Origin: Stentor roeselii
Taxonomy: Eukaryota; Ciliophora; Heterotrichea; Heterotrichida; Stentoridae
Assembly (NCBI GenBank): GCA_006503475.1
Contig: RSEH01000022.1
Span: 124,001-188,000, forward strand
Length of the DNA stretch: 64,000 bases
Direction: 5' to 3'
Shown: positions 9,675 through 19,307 of the stretch, in pieces
Numbering within the stretch: position 1 is the first letter of the stretch
Layout: the number at the start of each line of letters is the position of its first letter
The notes under the pieces: model-generated
The model's database searches: none
The model's input: only the letters and a program-made list of their open reading frames with translations
Told to the model about the DNA's origin: nothing
Made by a program: the position numbers and the translations under genes

Positions 9675-9953
9675 TTATTTATTTTTAAAGGTATTTAAAA
9701 ATCTTCGGAATTGCTCTGCTGACATTGGAACGATTGCAGGGAACATTGAAGATTTGTTGTTGTTTAAAGATTTTACTTTTCGGTGAATCACTTTTTTTTT
9801 GCTTCGAGTTCTGATCAAATTTTGAGTGATTTGCTTTTCTGGAGTTCGGAACTCTTGACGATGCTTTTTGAATTTTTCGAGCTTTTGGATGAATCGGTCG
9901 TGGTCTGATGTTTTGAACTTGACTGGAGGAGTTAAGTACATTTGGAAGCTCAT
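9675..9953 (-). CDS. Small basic protein, unknown
   Basis: 92 residues with very high Lys/Arg content (RTRSKKKVIHRKVKSLNN). It ends with MSAEQFRRFLNTFKNK. No recognised domain. It begins only 2 bp after the stop of the upstream GTPase gene on the same strand, so it either shares a transcript or uses a promoter within the GTPase coding region. Confidence 0.55.
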   Translation of the reverse strand: MSFQMYLTPPVKFKTSDHDRFIQKLEKFKKHRQEFRTPEKQITQNLIRTRSKKKVIHRKVKSLNNNKSSMFPAIVPMSAEQFRRFLNTFKNK

Positions 9954-9955
9954 AT

Positions 9956-10420
9956 TTATTTAGATGAGTTATTTAGCTTAATCAAAAGACTTTCCCAGAG
10001 ATCGTCCAGACCTGAACCTGTTTTGCAACTGATTGGAAAGAAACGGATTTGAAGGTGATGTGAAAGGTTTTGGATTGATGATTCGCAGAGTGATGGTTGA
10101 AGGTCGCTTTTGTTACCGATTAGGAAGAATAGGTTTGTGTGGGGTTTTAGTGATTGGTGCAAGGAGTCTAGATCGGTTATTGAGTCTTGAGATGACTGGT
10201 CAAACATTAAGAAAACGCAGGCGAATCGATGGTCAAATAGAATAGGATTGAGTTCGAAAGCATCAACAAACAAAAAGTTTCCTTGAGGTGTAGATCTTGA
10301 AGACATTGAAACTGATTCAGAAGGTGAATAATTCTCTAAAAAATAATCAAATGACAATAAAGTCCTTAAAGAAGTTTTTCCAGTTTTTCTTTTCCCAATA
10401 ATAAGAATTTTATGTGACAT
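9956..10420 (-). CDS. Divergent Ras-like small GTPase
   Basis: 154 residues. P-loop GKRKTGKTSL near the start, guanine-specificity motif NKSD and SCKTG (the G5-like SA[K/T] motif) place it in the Ras superfamily. The G3/Walker B motif (DxxG) is not visible; the equivalent region reads FVDAFELN. No Cys-containing C-terminal prenylation motif is present (ends NNSSK). Members lacking DxxG often have altered or no hydrolysis, so this could be a nucleotide-binding switch or a pseudo-GTPase; that is inference. Slightly shorter than the usual 180-200 residues. Confidence 0.65.
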   Translation of the reverse strand: MSHKILIIGKRKTGKTSLRTLLSFDYFLENYSPSESVSMSSRSTPQGNFLFVDAFELNPILFDHRFACVFLMFDQSSQDSITDLDSLHQSLKPHTNLFFLIGNKSDLQPSLCESSIQNLSHHLQIRFFPISCKTGSGLDDLWESLLIKLNNSSK

Positions 10421-10440
10421 ATATTATAACCTATTCCTAC

Positions 10441-10735
10441 CTCTTATCCAAAAATTGTTTGAATAAGTCCTTATAAGTCTCTTTCCAGAATCTCAACGAA
10501 AAACTTTCACTTTTTCTATGAAAAAGGACTGGGAATGGCTTTTTCAATTAAATTTTATCAAAGAAAGTACCTGAAATGGCCATTGCCCAATCATTTAAAC
10601 AGACTATCCACAAAAATCCATCGAAACCCAGATAAGGTCATTAAAAATTCCATGATTTCCTTTCTATACTCAAAACTTAATGAAATCTTAGCATATCCTC
10701 CATAACTTTGTAGTACTTTTCATTCCTTTTCTTAT
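10441..10735 (-). pseudogene. Decayed partial copy of the neighbouring Exo84 gene (3' end)
   Basis: Reads as a diverged duplicate of 12414-12740, the 3' end of the Exo84 gene on the same strand. Shared stretches include the start (CTTATCCAAA), CAAAGAAAG.ACCTGA, CATGATTTCCTTTCT and GTACTTTTCA..CCTTTTCTTATTC. Stops and indels break the frame and no upstream coding body is present. It lies about 2 kb from the parent gene, consistent with an old local duplication. Confidence 0.7.
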
Positions 10736-11400
10736 TCTTAAATTATCCAAATCATAAATAGTAGGTAAAATTTTGAGGACAAAGGTAGACATTATTCCAT
10801 GAATAAGGAATACTAGGGTCTTGTATATTGACAATAGGGTAGACAATTGTTTGAAATTGCTGGGCAGTAGGTATACAAGGCTTACAGTTAGTAGACGCAT
10901 CTGGGCTGAACAATCTTCAATTTAGACATTTTCTGTTTATATCAGAAGATAAATATTTTATGAAATTGAGTATTATATGAAGTTTTTATATGAAAAGTTG
11001 GAAGAACTCCTGTCTAGATTTCTCTTTTAAAGATTGAGCATTGAAGGACCAAAAATATGAGATATTCGGTATTTGGTGTCTTTCTGAGACATTAATAATT
11101 ACAGGAAACAAATAGGTAAGTTTAAATTTGTTATAAAAATAAGATTTTTTAAACTCTGATTGAATTTATTGATTTACTATGATACAAGTATTCATTAAGA
11201 CGAATTTGAATGAAGTTAGATGATCCAACACAATGCGATTATATTACAAGATATTTTGATGAATAATAAATCTTTTAAAATTAGTTTGAATAATGATTTG
11301 GTATAAGATTGGAATCGAAAGTAAAGGAAAATCAAATATTTTTTGAAAATCTTGAAATTCATATTCAATAAAATTCTTATAAATCTAATTGTTATCTAAT
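10736..11400. other. Intergenic region, no gene seen
   Basis: AT-rich, no coding-like ORF. An ORF at 10688-10900 (minus) is in part the Exo84 relic read in one frame. Nothing else supportable. Confidence 0.5.
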
Positions 11401-12105
11401 CTAATCTAATTTCAAAAGATTTTCGATTCTTTCGACTCGGTTTTCCAGGTTCTGAGTTTTACCTGAAACACTTGAAAAATGATGATTTGCTGCTATAAAG
11501 CACTCGTTTGTATATTGGAGGGAGTGCTTGAGTTCTTTTTTGAAATCTTCCATTGCTCTGTCAAAATTTTCAAACTTAGTATTCATATTCGATTCTAATT
11601 GTTCCACTGATTTTTTTAGTTCATTTCCAATTCTTTCTCCTTCATCTTTAAGTCCTTTTTGGAGTCTTTCTCCTTCATCTTTAAGTCCTTTTTGGAGTCT
11701 TTCCTCAATTTTTTCCAGTTTTTTTTCGATTTTTTCTTCAAAATTTTGGATATGTTGAGAAATTTTATTTTCAATCTGATCACCTAATGTTTTCAAAAAC
11801 TTATCTAATTTTGAATTGAATTTTTTTTTCTGGTTTTTATTAGTTTTTTTGGTTCTGTCTTTATACTCTTCAAAGTCTTTTTTTAGGTTTTCAGATTTTT
11901 TATCTTGAATATTGATCTGTTCACTTAAACTCTTTTCAATCTCTTCATCTTTCGAAGTCAAGTTTCCAAGCTTAAAACCAAAGGTATTTTCTAAAGTATC
12001 AATGTCTTTACTCAAACCATCCACCCGATTGTGAGTTTTTACACAAAGCGTCCAAAGGAGTTCCGTATCTTTAAGATCTCCTTCACTTTCGTCGTATCCT
12101 GCCAT
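11401..12105 (-). CDS. Coiled-coil protein with 11-residue repeats
   Basis: 234 residues, almost entirely charged heptad coiled coil after a short N-terminus (MAGYDESEGDLKDTE). In the middle, an 11-residue unit RLQKGLKDEGE occurs twice in tandem, encoded by a 33-bp direct repeat at 11632-11697, with further degenerate copies to either side. The 11-mer periodicity recalls apolipoprotein-like amphipathic helices, but no family assignment is possible. The start lies in ATATAAATGG. Gene end and neighbours give no functional clue. Confidence 0.7.
   Translation of the reverse strand: MAGYDESEGDLKDTELLWTLCVKTHNRVDGLSKDIDTLENTFGFKLGNLTSKDEEIEKSLSEQINIQDKKSENLKKDFEEYKDRTKKTNKNQKKKFNSKLDKFLKTLGDQIENKISQHIQNFEEKIEKKLEKIEERLQKGLKDEGERLQKGLKDEGERIGNELKKSVEQLESNMNTKFENFDRAMEDFKKELKHSLQYTNECFIAANHHFSSVSGKTQNLENRVERIENLLKLD
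11632..11697 (-). repeat. Two tandem 33-bp coding repeats
   Basis: Near-identical 33-bp units (11632-11664, 11665-11697) inside the coiled-coil gene; each encodes one 11-residue turn. The preserved frame implies expansion under coding constraint or very recent duplication. Confidence 0.8.
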
Positions 12106-12416
12106 TTATATCTTAAAAATCCTAAAATAGACTTACCTAAAGTAATAAAGTGATTACCTCTACTTTGGATACCATCATCAGTTGTATCTGTAGTAAAATA
12201 GAATATAACTCAGGAATTCTAAAATCATTTCTTAATTTATTTTCCTAAATTTGCCTAAATCATCGACTAGCAAAAGGTTTCAAAACATCTAGATTTTGAA
12301 ATCCTAGAACCAGATTCAAAATTGATCAATTCTCTAACAAACCAAATTCTTCACAATTTTAAAATTTCTTCCAATATAACCAATTAATTATCATATTTTA
12401 AATCAATTCCCACATC
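12106..12416. other. Short intergenic region, nothing seen
   Basis: 311 bp between two minus-strand genes. AT-rich, no ORF or structured element noted. Confidence 0.5.
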
Positions 12417-14225
12417 TTATCCAAACAACTGATTAAACAAATTCTTATAAACATCTTCCCTAAATCTCAGCAACAAGACCTCCACCTTTTTGATCTTAAC
12501 AAACTCAGCGATAACTTTTTCAATAAAATTACTCAAAGAAAGCACCTGAGCATGACCAGCACACAAAACATTCAAAACATTCAAATCCGCGATCATCTGC
12601 TGAAATCCAGGTAAACTCATTTCACAAATTTCATGATTTCCTTTCTCCAAATGCAAAACTTCATCAAGTACCTGAACATAAGCCTCGACCATAGTTTTAC
12701 AGTACTTTTCAATCCTTTTCTTATTCCTATCAGTTGAGCTAGAAACAGCTTCAACCCCTTCCTTAACAAAAAGAACATGTTTAGAATTATTCACATTTTT
12801 CAACTCGCTTTCATTCTGCAACTTCTGAATATTATGAAGCGAAGTTAAATAAGCTGGAATCTCTTCAGTCCACTTGACCAAAGCGAAAGATTGAAGAATA
12901 TCATCGCCTCGGATCTGAGAGTCTACTTCGATTATCTGAAGGTCTGGGAATTCGACTGAAGGCGTTTTCAGCTTTTCTGCGATTTTTTTACTGATGGCCG
13001 GGATGAGAAAGGCCAGGTTCCAAAGATTGCAAACAATGACCTGGACTATTTTCGAGTCTTTTCGGTCATCAAACTTATCAGATTCTATAAACTTCTCCAT
13101 AATAGCACGAATCGTCTTTAAAAAGATAGGAACTAAAATCGCGAAGGACTTCGGGTTACTTGCTTGAAATAAACAGCATTCAGAAAGGACTTTACTTGAC
13201 TGGTTATAAACCCCGATACAAGAACTGCTCATTCTTAGCACCGAGTTAGACCCTTCAACTTGAATCACTTGAGGTCTCCAGAGTTCTCCTGCGATATCAA
13301 ATTCAACTTTTCCTTCTTCTTTCACATAAATCTCTTGAATTTTCTTTTGTACAAAAGGTAAAAACGAGTACTGAAAAGTTAAAGTGACACTTAATCCAAG
13401 ACTTTCCAAAGCATCAAAACTTTTCAAAACATTTTCATAAATACTAGCTAAATCTTGAATTTTTTCAACAATATGTAAAGTTTCTCCGATTTCCCAAGCA
13501 ATAGCCTTGACCTCTTCAGTGATCCAGCTGAAGAGTTTTCCAATAGAAAGGTTTAATTTGATGCTTTCAGTAGCAGCACTTCTAAGAAGACTGACAAAAA
13601 GTGAGGTTTGTTTAGGAATGCCTTGAACAGCTGCTTCAGTGATAGTGACTCGGCGCATGTAAAGTTTGAGTTGTTGAGACCTTCCGATGAAGTAAGCGTC
13701 TTCAGCAGCTGAGAAGGCGTTAAGCCTGATTAGATAGCTGATGTAAACATCAGGAACCACTACTTGAGGCCTTTGGAGCTCTTTCGCAATAGTTTCGATT
13801 ACTTTCAATACATGAACGTCGAAGTCCAGCTTGTGCTTCATCGTCTCTGCTGACGTTGGAAGTTGAGAGACTTCCTCAATGATCCCGATGCACTCTTCGT
13901 ATTTCTCATCAGCTAAAAGCATGTCGAGTTCATCTGGAAGCTCCTGCCACCACTCAGGACTTAATTTTTCAATTGAATTCACAGTTCTTGACTTAGAAAC
14001 AGACACTGGAGCTAGAATTTCTTTTAAACTTGACTTGATTGAATTGAAACAAGGGTCGTAACAGTCGATTGATACTGATTGAATACTTCTGAACTCTTGG
14101 AAGATGTCGATGAACTTTGAGTAGTGGCTGAAAACGTGTTCTTGCATTTCTAGTTGAAGGTTTTGACGGGTTTGTTCGAGTTCTTTTATAAATTCGGTGT
14201 ATCTCGGATTTTTGGACTGGTCCAT
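12417..14225 (-). CDS. EXO84: Exocyst subunit Exo84 (EXOC8)
   Basis: 602 residues. The N-terminal ~90 residues form a coiled coil. Then SPEWWQELPDELDMLLADEKYEECIGIIEEV matches the Exo84 core (WLxELPEELDxLLAxRxFEEAVxLIE, shown here in two parts). It is followed by VYISYLIRLNAFSAAEDAYFIGRSQQLK, the conserved repeat in which a ligase-like helix lists LIRLG..AQA.DLFL.NRS. The rest is helical, as expected for an exocyst rod. The exocyst tethers secretory vesicles to the plasma membrane. A PH domain, present between coil and rod in animals and yeast, is not obvious. A decayed copy of the 3' end lies at 10441-10735. Confidence 0.75.
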   Translation of the reverse strand: MDQSKNPRYTEFIKELEQTRQNLQLEMQEHVFSHYSKFIDIFQEFRSIQSVSIDCYDPCFNSIKSSLKEILAPVSVSKSRTVNSIEKLSPEWWQELPDELDMLLADEKYEECIGIIEEVSQLPTSAETMKHKLDFDVHVLKVIETIAKELQRPQVVVPDVYISYLIRLNAFSAAEDAYFIGRSQQLKLYMRRVTITEAAVQGIPKQTSLFVSLLRSAATESIKLNLSIGKLFSWITEEVKAIAWEIGETLHIVEKIQDLASIYENVLKSFDALESLGLSVTLTFQYSFLPFVQKKIQEIYVKEEGKVEFDIAGELWRPQVIQVEGSNSVLRMSSSCIGVYNQSSKVLSECCLFQASNPKSFAILVPIFLKTIRAIMEKFIESDKFDDRKDSKIVQVIVCNLWNLAFLIPAISKKIAEKLKTPSVEFPDLQIIEVDSQIRGDDILQSFALVKWTEEIPAYLTSLHNIQKLQNESELKNVNNSKHVLFVKEGVEAVSSSTDRNKKRIEKYCKTMVEAYVQVLDEVLHLEKGNHEICEMSLPGFQQMIADLNVLNVLCAGHAQVLSLSNFIEKVIAEFVKIKKVEVLLLRFREDVYKNLFNQLFG

Positions 14226-14259
14226 TGAATTTTTATCTGGGGTAGTTAATAGAATTTAA

Positions 14260-14643
14260 TTATTTAATTGGCAAGGCTTCTCTTTGGATAAGGTGAATAA
14301 AAACTGAATGTTTTAAACGGGAGAAACAATTTTTTAAGATTTGGGAAAGTTTCGTTATTCGATAGTCGACACTTCTTCTTAAATCTACTTGAAAATCTTC
14401 TAAGGTTTCACAAAAGTCTCGATAATTGTCAACACAATGCAATTGTATTTTTCGTAACTTTATAGTAAGTTTACTGAAGCATCGCCAAAAAGAGATAACT
14501 TTTTCAATCAGATAATGATGAACTTCTACTAAATTTCTTTCGTTTGTTTGAGTTGATTCTGCTAATTGAATGATAAAAGTTTGTGATGGAGATTGTGGAG
14601 CTGAACTTGGCTCGACTAGGTACTCTGAGAACAACTGAGACAT
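14260..14643 (-). CDS. Small helical protein, unknown
   Basis: 127 residues. Pro/Ser-rich start (VEPSSAPQSPSQ), then a long helical, coiled-coil-like region (LVEVHHYLIEKVISFWRCFSKLTIKLRK). No known family. It lies 34 bp upstream of Exo84 on the same strand, so co-transcription is possible but not shown. Confidence 0.55.
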   Translation of the reverse strand: MSQLFSEYLVEPSSAPQSPSQTFIIQLAESTQTNERNLVEVHHYLIEKVISFWRCFSKLTIKLRKIQLHCVDNYRDFCETLEDFQVDLRRSVDYRITKLSQILKNCFSRLKHSVFIHLIQREALPIK

Positions 14644-15204
14644 AAATAAATATGTATGGACCAGGATTTTAAGTTAATGAAAATTCTTTAGTTTATTTGA
14701 ACTATGTAATAAAAGGTTTGTTTTTATAATGAAAATTAAACTCGTTTTAAAAATTATTGGGATAGCTTTAAATGTCTTTTGTTCTTTTAGTTGTTAAAGT
14801 TTAAATTTTTTGGAATTATTTGGTTTGAGGTATTTTCAGATGAAGAATGGTAGATGGTAGCTTGAGGGATTCATGATAAATACAAATTTTTGATAAAAAG
14901 GATATTTTTGTTTTTTTAAAAATTGATTAAAGTGGAATGAAGTAGCTTTGTATTTAAATTAGAGAGGATTTGGAAATTATTTCAAGGTTTGATACTTTTT
15001 TAGTGTTAAAGGTATACTTAATTCAAGAAATGGCCGAAAAATTATTTAATTTTTTTTAAGAGGATAAAGCGGCCTTGGCTGATTTAGTGCAATCGAAAGT
15101 GATTGTAAGGTGAACTAAGAAACCATTGTCAATATATATCTTATCATTGAATTCTTAAAATTATAATCAACTCATTATTATAAAATCCTATGAGATTAAT
15201 TAGT
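14644..15204. other. Intergenic region between 3' end of Ulp1-like gene and 14643 start
   Basis: About 560 bp, AT-rich with T-runs. No coding-like ORF; no repeats or structured RNA noted. Confidence 0.5.
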
Positions 15205-16245
15205 CTACAACAGTCTTCCCTTTTTCAACTCGTAAATCATGATTTTTCTGAAGTATTTCATATCGTAAGCGTCGAACATGAACTCAGTGTTTGTGGCAAG
15301 ACACTGGATGATTTTTACTGCGAAAACTCCGCAATCGCAGTTATTCTGTTGATAAGGTACATCCATACCTTCCCAATCATAGGGTCCTATTCCAAGTTGA
15401 ATCAGGGCCCTTTCCAGCTTCGAGCAAATGGCTTCCATTTTCATAGTCCCTTTGCTATCATAATATTCAATACTCATTTTGAGGTTATTAATAACAAGTA
15501 CAACCCAGTGATTTTGATTAACATTAGCAGGTATCACAACATAAGGTTTCGCCGTCAAAGCTTCCAGCCCCGCCTTTCTAATAACGCGATTCAATTTATA
15601 AGTATCAATTTTTTCCCCCATAGTTTCAACATACTGAAAAAAATAAGTATTAAAAACATGCATATTTTCCATCGGTTTGATCAAAGAAATATAAGCATTA
15701 ATGACCTGATCATTAACCCATCTATTCCTTCTCAACATCTGAGCATCACGGTAGTTCAAATAAAATTCATTTATTTGAGAAAAAAGTTCATCACCCCCTT
15801 TTCTATCAACTTTCCGACACAATTCTTTAATTTCATCAGCATTAACATCAAATATTCCTTTATTCATCAAAAAATCCTCAAGACCCGTCATCTGAGGCCG
15901 ACTAATTGACTGACATTCATGCATTTTAAAAGAAGTTCTTGTAAGTCCATCAAAACTTTTTTCCGCTTCTTTTTTCATTTTTTTCAATGAAATCAGAGCA
16001 CCTTGCAAATCGCCTAAATTTTTAGAATCATTCAAAAAAGTCCTTAAAAAATACTTCGGTGAAATAGGCAAATGTGAATCGGGTGTTAAAACTGAAGACT
16101 TACTTCGAGGAGATATGAAAGGGTTGAACTTTTTACTTGCTGATCTTCGGATGTTGTTGAAGTTCTCTGAACGGTTTGGACTGCGAGAGCGTTTTCGAGA
16201 ACAGAATCCGTGAAAGACATTTAAGATCCGAGTTCTAATTTCCAT
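15205..16245 (-). CDS. Ulp1/SENP-family SUMO protease
   Basis: 346 residues. The C-terminal ~180 residues are a C48 cysteine protease. The catalytic set is visible: His246 in NQNHWVVLVI, Asp263 in YYDSKG, Gln299 (oxyanion) and Cys305 in QQNNCDCGVF. RRNRWVNDQVINAYISLI matches the substrate-tunnel region of Ulp1 (W-L-N-D-xxI). The first ~160 residues are basic and low-complexity (FCSRKRSRSPNRSENF), plausibly for nuclear or pore localisation. These enzymes mature SUMO and remove it from targets. Start codon in TATAAATGG; only 38 bp separates it from the divergent ankyrin gene start. Confidence 0.9.
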   Translation of the reverse strand: MEIRTRILNVFHGFCSRKRSRSPNRSENFNNIRRSASKKFNPFISPRSKSSVLTPDSHLPISPKYFLRTFLNDSKNLGDLQGALISLKKMKKEAEKSFDGLTRTSFKMHECQSISRPQMTGLEDFLMNKGIFDVNADEIKELCRKVDRKGGDELFSQINEFYLNYRDAQMLRRNRWVNDQVINAYISLIKPMENMHVFNTYFFQYVETMGEKIDTYKLNRVIRKAGLEALTAKPYVVIPANVNQNHWVVLVINNLKMSIEYYDSKGTMKMEAICSKLERALIQLGIGPYDWEGMDVPYQQNNCDCGVFAVKIIQCLATNTEFMFDAYDMKYFRKIMIYELKKGRLL

Positions 16246-16283
16246 TTATAAGGCTTGGTGAGTTTATTTTTTAAATTGTAATC
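16246..16283. promoter_or_regulatory. 38-bp divergent intergenic region
   Basis: Only 38 bp lie between the start codons of the Ulp1-like gene (minus) and ankyrin gene (plus). Any promoters must overlap each other or lie within coding sequence. A TATAAATG motif covers the minus-strand start. Confidence 0.5.
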
Positions 16284-17372
16284 ATGGGATGCTGTTCTAA
16301 TAAACTAGGATCTGTGAAGTCGAATGAAGAGATGAATCAAATAAAAGATGCGATTGAGAAGACTCAGATTAAGAAAATTACTTATTTGAAGAAAATGATG
16401 GAAAATTTATACAAAAGTGATTGTGTTATTGACAAACCTTTTACCACTCACAACAATTTGACACTAAGTCCATTAGGCTATGCTTTAGTTTTAGGAAAAT
16501 TCAAATCTTTCCAGCATCTCCATATCTTAGGAGCAAGTTTTTCATCATTAGAAGAACTTCTCAACAGTCAATCAACATCAGTATTAGAAATTATCTGTAT
16601 GAATGGCTTCAGCGATATTTTTTCTTACGTTTTAGAGATATTTGATGAAGTAGTTCTTCGTAACAGTATAATAACAACAGAAGGTGCATTAACATTAGAC
16701 TTCGAACGTTCTGTTTTATACGAAAAGAAAGAAAAAAGATTAAAACTTCCTCTTTTTTTAGCTGTTTCTCATGGAAACCTCAGCATAATCGACCTTACTT
16801 TCAGATTTTTCGAGCAAGGCAAGCGACTTCCAAGTCTTCTCAACATTAATTTAGTGGATCAACGAACTGGTGAAAATCTTGCATTGTTAGCTTGTAAAAA
16901 AGGAGATTTTCTTATTGTCAAGTACCTTCATGAAGTCTGCAATGCTGACTTTCACTTGTTAAATAATAAAAGTGAAAATGCACTGATTATCACTGCTATT
17001 GGAAGCAAAAAGTACAGAGATGATCGATTTTTTAATGTTTTTGTTTATTTGGTTGAAGAGGTTCATGTACAGTTTGAGAGTATTTATGAGGACTTGCTGC
17101 TGATTTTAGAAGATCATAGAATTATTCGGTATTTTTATAAGGTGTTGATTAATGTTGGAATTGAACCTGATAAGTATGAAGTTGAAAGGAAGTATAAACC
17201 GAAACCTGTTTTGATTGAAAAAAGTAATGAAAATTTGAAAAATGATAAAAATATTAGTAGAGTTGGATTTGGAAGCTTTGGCTCTGAAAGCCTTGGGAGT
17301 TTTATTAAGGAAGGGAGTAGTAGATTTACCGAATGTTTTTCTAGCTTTTTTAATTCTGAGGCAAAAAACTGA
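16284..17372 (+). CDS. Acyl-anchored ankyrin-like protein (paralogue of 29148-30248)
   Basis: 362 residues, starting MGCCSNK: Gly2 plus Cys3-Cys4 is a classic dual N-myristoylation/palmitoylation signal. The body has degenerate ankyrin-type helical repeats (TGENLALLACKKGDFLIVKYLH, then ENALIITAI), which fit N..LL.AC..G....VKYL. It shares the architecture and the phrase TGEN.AL.AC with the gene at 29148, including order of repeats and the FFN.FVFLV-like segment. The two form a small local family of membrane-tethered ankyrin proteins of unknown function. Confidence 0.65.
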   Translation: MGCCSNKLGSVKSNEEMNQIKDAIEKTQIKKITYLKKMMENLYKSDCVIDKPFTTHNNLTLSPLGYALVLGKFKSFQHLHILGASFSSLEELLNSQSTSVLEIICMNGFSDIFSYVLEIFDEVVLRNSIITTEGALTLDFERSVLYEKKEKRLKLPLFLAVSHGNLSIIDLTFRFFEQGKRLPSLLNINLVDQRTGENLALLACKKGDFLIVKYLHEVCNADFHLLNNKSENALIITAIGSKKYRDDRFFNVFVYLVEEVHVQFESIYEDLLLILEDHRIIRYFYKVLINVGIEPDKYEVERKYKPKPVLIEKSNENLKNDKNISRVGFGSFGSESLGSFIKEGSSRFTECFSSFFNSEAKN

Positions 17373-17598
17373 TAGCTTCAGCATATATAATAATTGAGTG
17401 ACCTCTCCGGTATCACCATAATAATAAACCCAATACTCTAAATTCCAAACAGTTCATTCTTTACTTCTCAATAATCCCTTCACAAACCCTCCCATTAACA
17501 CAAAATAAAAATAAACATACTAATTTTCAATGCTAAAAACCTCTCAATTTTCCTCACCTCCAATCAGCCCATGATTCCCATAAATCAATCTAAAACTA

Positions 17599-19263
17599 AT
17601 GTCGATATCAAAAAAGCCATCTCAAGACTCAATATCAGCCGAAACCGTGATCGAAGAGCGTTTTCCCTCATCAGACGGTTCAATCAAGGTAAAAAAGTAC
17701 TCAAAGCGAAAGTTCCTAGGCAAAGGTGGTTTCGCCCGAGTCTACGAGTTCCAATGTCAAGAAACGCGTCGTTTACTCGCATCAAAAATAATCGGAAAAG
17801 ACCAGCTGATAAAAGTACGAAGACGTCAAAAGCTAATGTCAGAAATAAAGATCCACAAGTCACTTTCTCATCAAAACGTTGTAAAATTCGAGCATTTCTT
17901 CGAAGACGAGGAAAACGTCTACATCCTGTTAGAGCTTTGCACAAATCAAACCCTTAGCGAGTTACTCAGAAGAAGAAAACGATTGACAGAATTGGAAGTT
18001 CAGTGTTATTCACTTCAAATCATCTCAGCACTTCAGTACATTCACAGTCGGAATATCATTCACCGAGACCTGAAAATAGGAAATTTGTTCTTGAGTGATA
18101 AAATGGAAGTGAAACTTGGAGACTTTGGACTGGCCTCGAAACTTGACTTTGAGGGGCAGAAACGGAAAACGATTTGTGGGACTCCGAATTATATTGCACC
18201 TGAAGTGCTTGATTCGAAGGTTGGACATAGTTTTGAAGTGGATGTCTGGGCGCTGGGTGTTATTATGTTTACTTTGATTGTGGGAAGGCCACCTTTTGAG
18301 ACTAATGATGTGAAAAAAACTTATAATTTGATTAAGATGAATGCGTACTCGTTTCCTGATAATATTGCGATTTCACAGGAGGCGAAAAGTTTGATTACTC
18401 AGATACTGAAAAGTGACCCTAGTCGAAGGCCTTCCTTATCAGAGATCACAGAACACGAATTCTTTCACATGGGCAACTCAATTCCAAAGCTTCTTCCCGT
18501 AAGTACATTAGCAGTTCCACCAAGTGAGTCCTACATCAAGAAATTCAACCCACTTCCCTGTTACCAGCCAGCAGAAGCCGCTCACGACACAATGCCAGTC
18601 AAATCAATTTTAACCTCTACTCGTCGTTCAGTGTCTCACAATACAGAGAAGCCCGTAAAGTGCAACATCGGGATTCCAAGCAAAAACTCTCCAGTATGGG
18701 TGAAAAAGTGGATCGACTACAGCACCAAATACGGACTCGGCTATTTACTTTCAAATGGCTCAGCCGGTGTTTATTTCAATGATTCCACCAAAATAGTCCT
18801 AAGACCAGACCACAGCGTTTTTTACTACATCGAAAGATCATCAAGTAAAAGTGACATGGTCTTCACATATGACATCAACCAAGTCCCTGAAAAAATGTAT
18901 AAAAAATTCGCTCTTTTACAACATTTTAAAAGTTACTTAGAAGCTGATGAAGATAAAAATGCGAATCTTAATAATGATTCTGGAGAAATTCACTATGTGA
19001 AGAAATGGCTGAGGACTAAAAGAGCGATTTTGTTCAGATTTGCGAATAAAAACGTGCAGGTTTGTTTTCAGGATAAAACTGAAGTGATTATTTCAAATGA
19101 GGATAAAACTATGACTTATGTTAACAAAAGGCATGAAAGAGTTTCAATGCCTATGAATAAAGCTTTAGAAAGCAACGAGCCTGACATGGCGAAGCGAGTC
19201 AAGTACACCCGAGACATCCTGAACTACATGATGAACGGAAAAGCGCAGGCAAATATGGAATGA
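17599..19263 (+). CDS. PLK: Polo-like kinase
   Basis: 554 residues. Kinase domain at ~35-295: Gly-rich loop at 41-46 (GKGGFA), catalytic Lys63, HRD 155-157, DFG 175-177. The activation loop RKTICGTPNYIAPEV places T191 at the position of PLK1 T210. A linker follows, then a C-terminal polo-box region (~365-540) with two boxes. The first is WVKKWIDYSTKYGLGYLLSN, with NGSAGVYFNDSTKI; the second begins VKKWLRTKRAILFRF. Polo kinases act in mitosis, centriole/basal body duplication and cytokinesis. This order and length match PLK1-3 rather than PLK4. The start chosen is ATG 17599, just before SISKKPS. Confidence 0.93.
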   Translation: MSISKKPSQDSISAETVIEERFPSSDGSIKVKKYSKRKFLGKGGFARVYEFQCQETRRLLASKIIGKDQLIKVRRRQKLMSEIKIHKSLSHQNVVKFEHFFEDEENVYILLELCTNQTLSELLRRRKRLTELEVQCYSLQIISALQYIHSRNIIHRDLKIGNLFLSDKMEVKLGDFGLASKLDFEGQKRKTICGTPNYIAPEVLDSKVGHSFEVDVWALGVIMFTLIVGRPPFETNDVKKTYNLIKMNAYSFPDNIAISQEAKSLITQILKSDPSRRPSLSEITEHEFFHMGNSIPKLLPVSTLAVPPSESYIKKFNPLPCYQPAEAAHDTMPVKSILTSTRRSVSHNTEKPVKCNIGIPSKNSPVWVKKWIDYSTKYGLGYLLSNGSAGVYFNDSTKIVLRPDHSVFYYIERSSSKSDMVFTYDINQVPEKMYKKFALLQHFKSYLEADEDKNANLNNDSGEIHYVKKWLRTKRAILFRFANKNVQVCFQDKTEVIISNEDKTMTYVNKRHERVSMPMNKALESNEPDMAKRVKYTRDILNYMMNGKAQANME

Positions 19264-19307
19264 TGAATTATGTATTAATACACGTTAGGCATTGTTTAGC
19301 TTAGCCT

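Noticed and set aside
9675-10420. Fusion of the 92-residue ORF to the GTPase through a missed intron
   Set aside because: The frames differ and no GT...AG element of about 14-17 nt spans the junction.
15190-15909. Plus-strand ORF of 239 codons opposite the Ulp1-like gene
   Set aside because: It is the antisense shadow of a gene with clear catalytic motifs; its translation is low-complexity.
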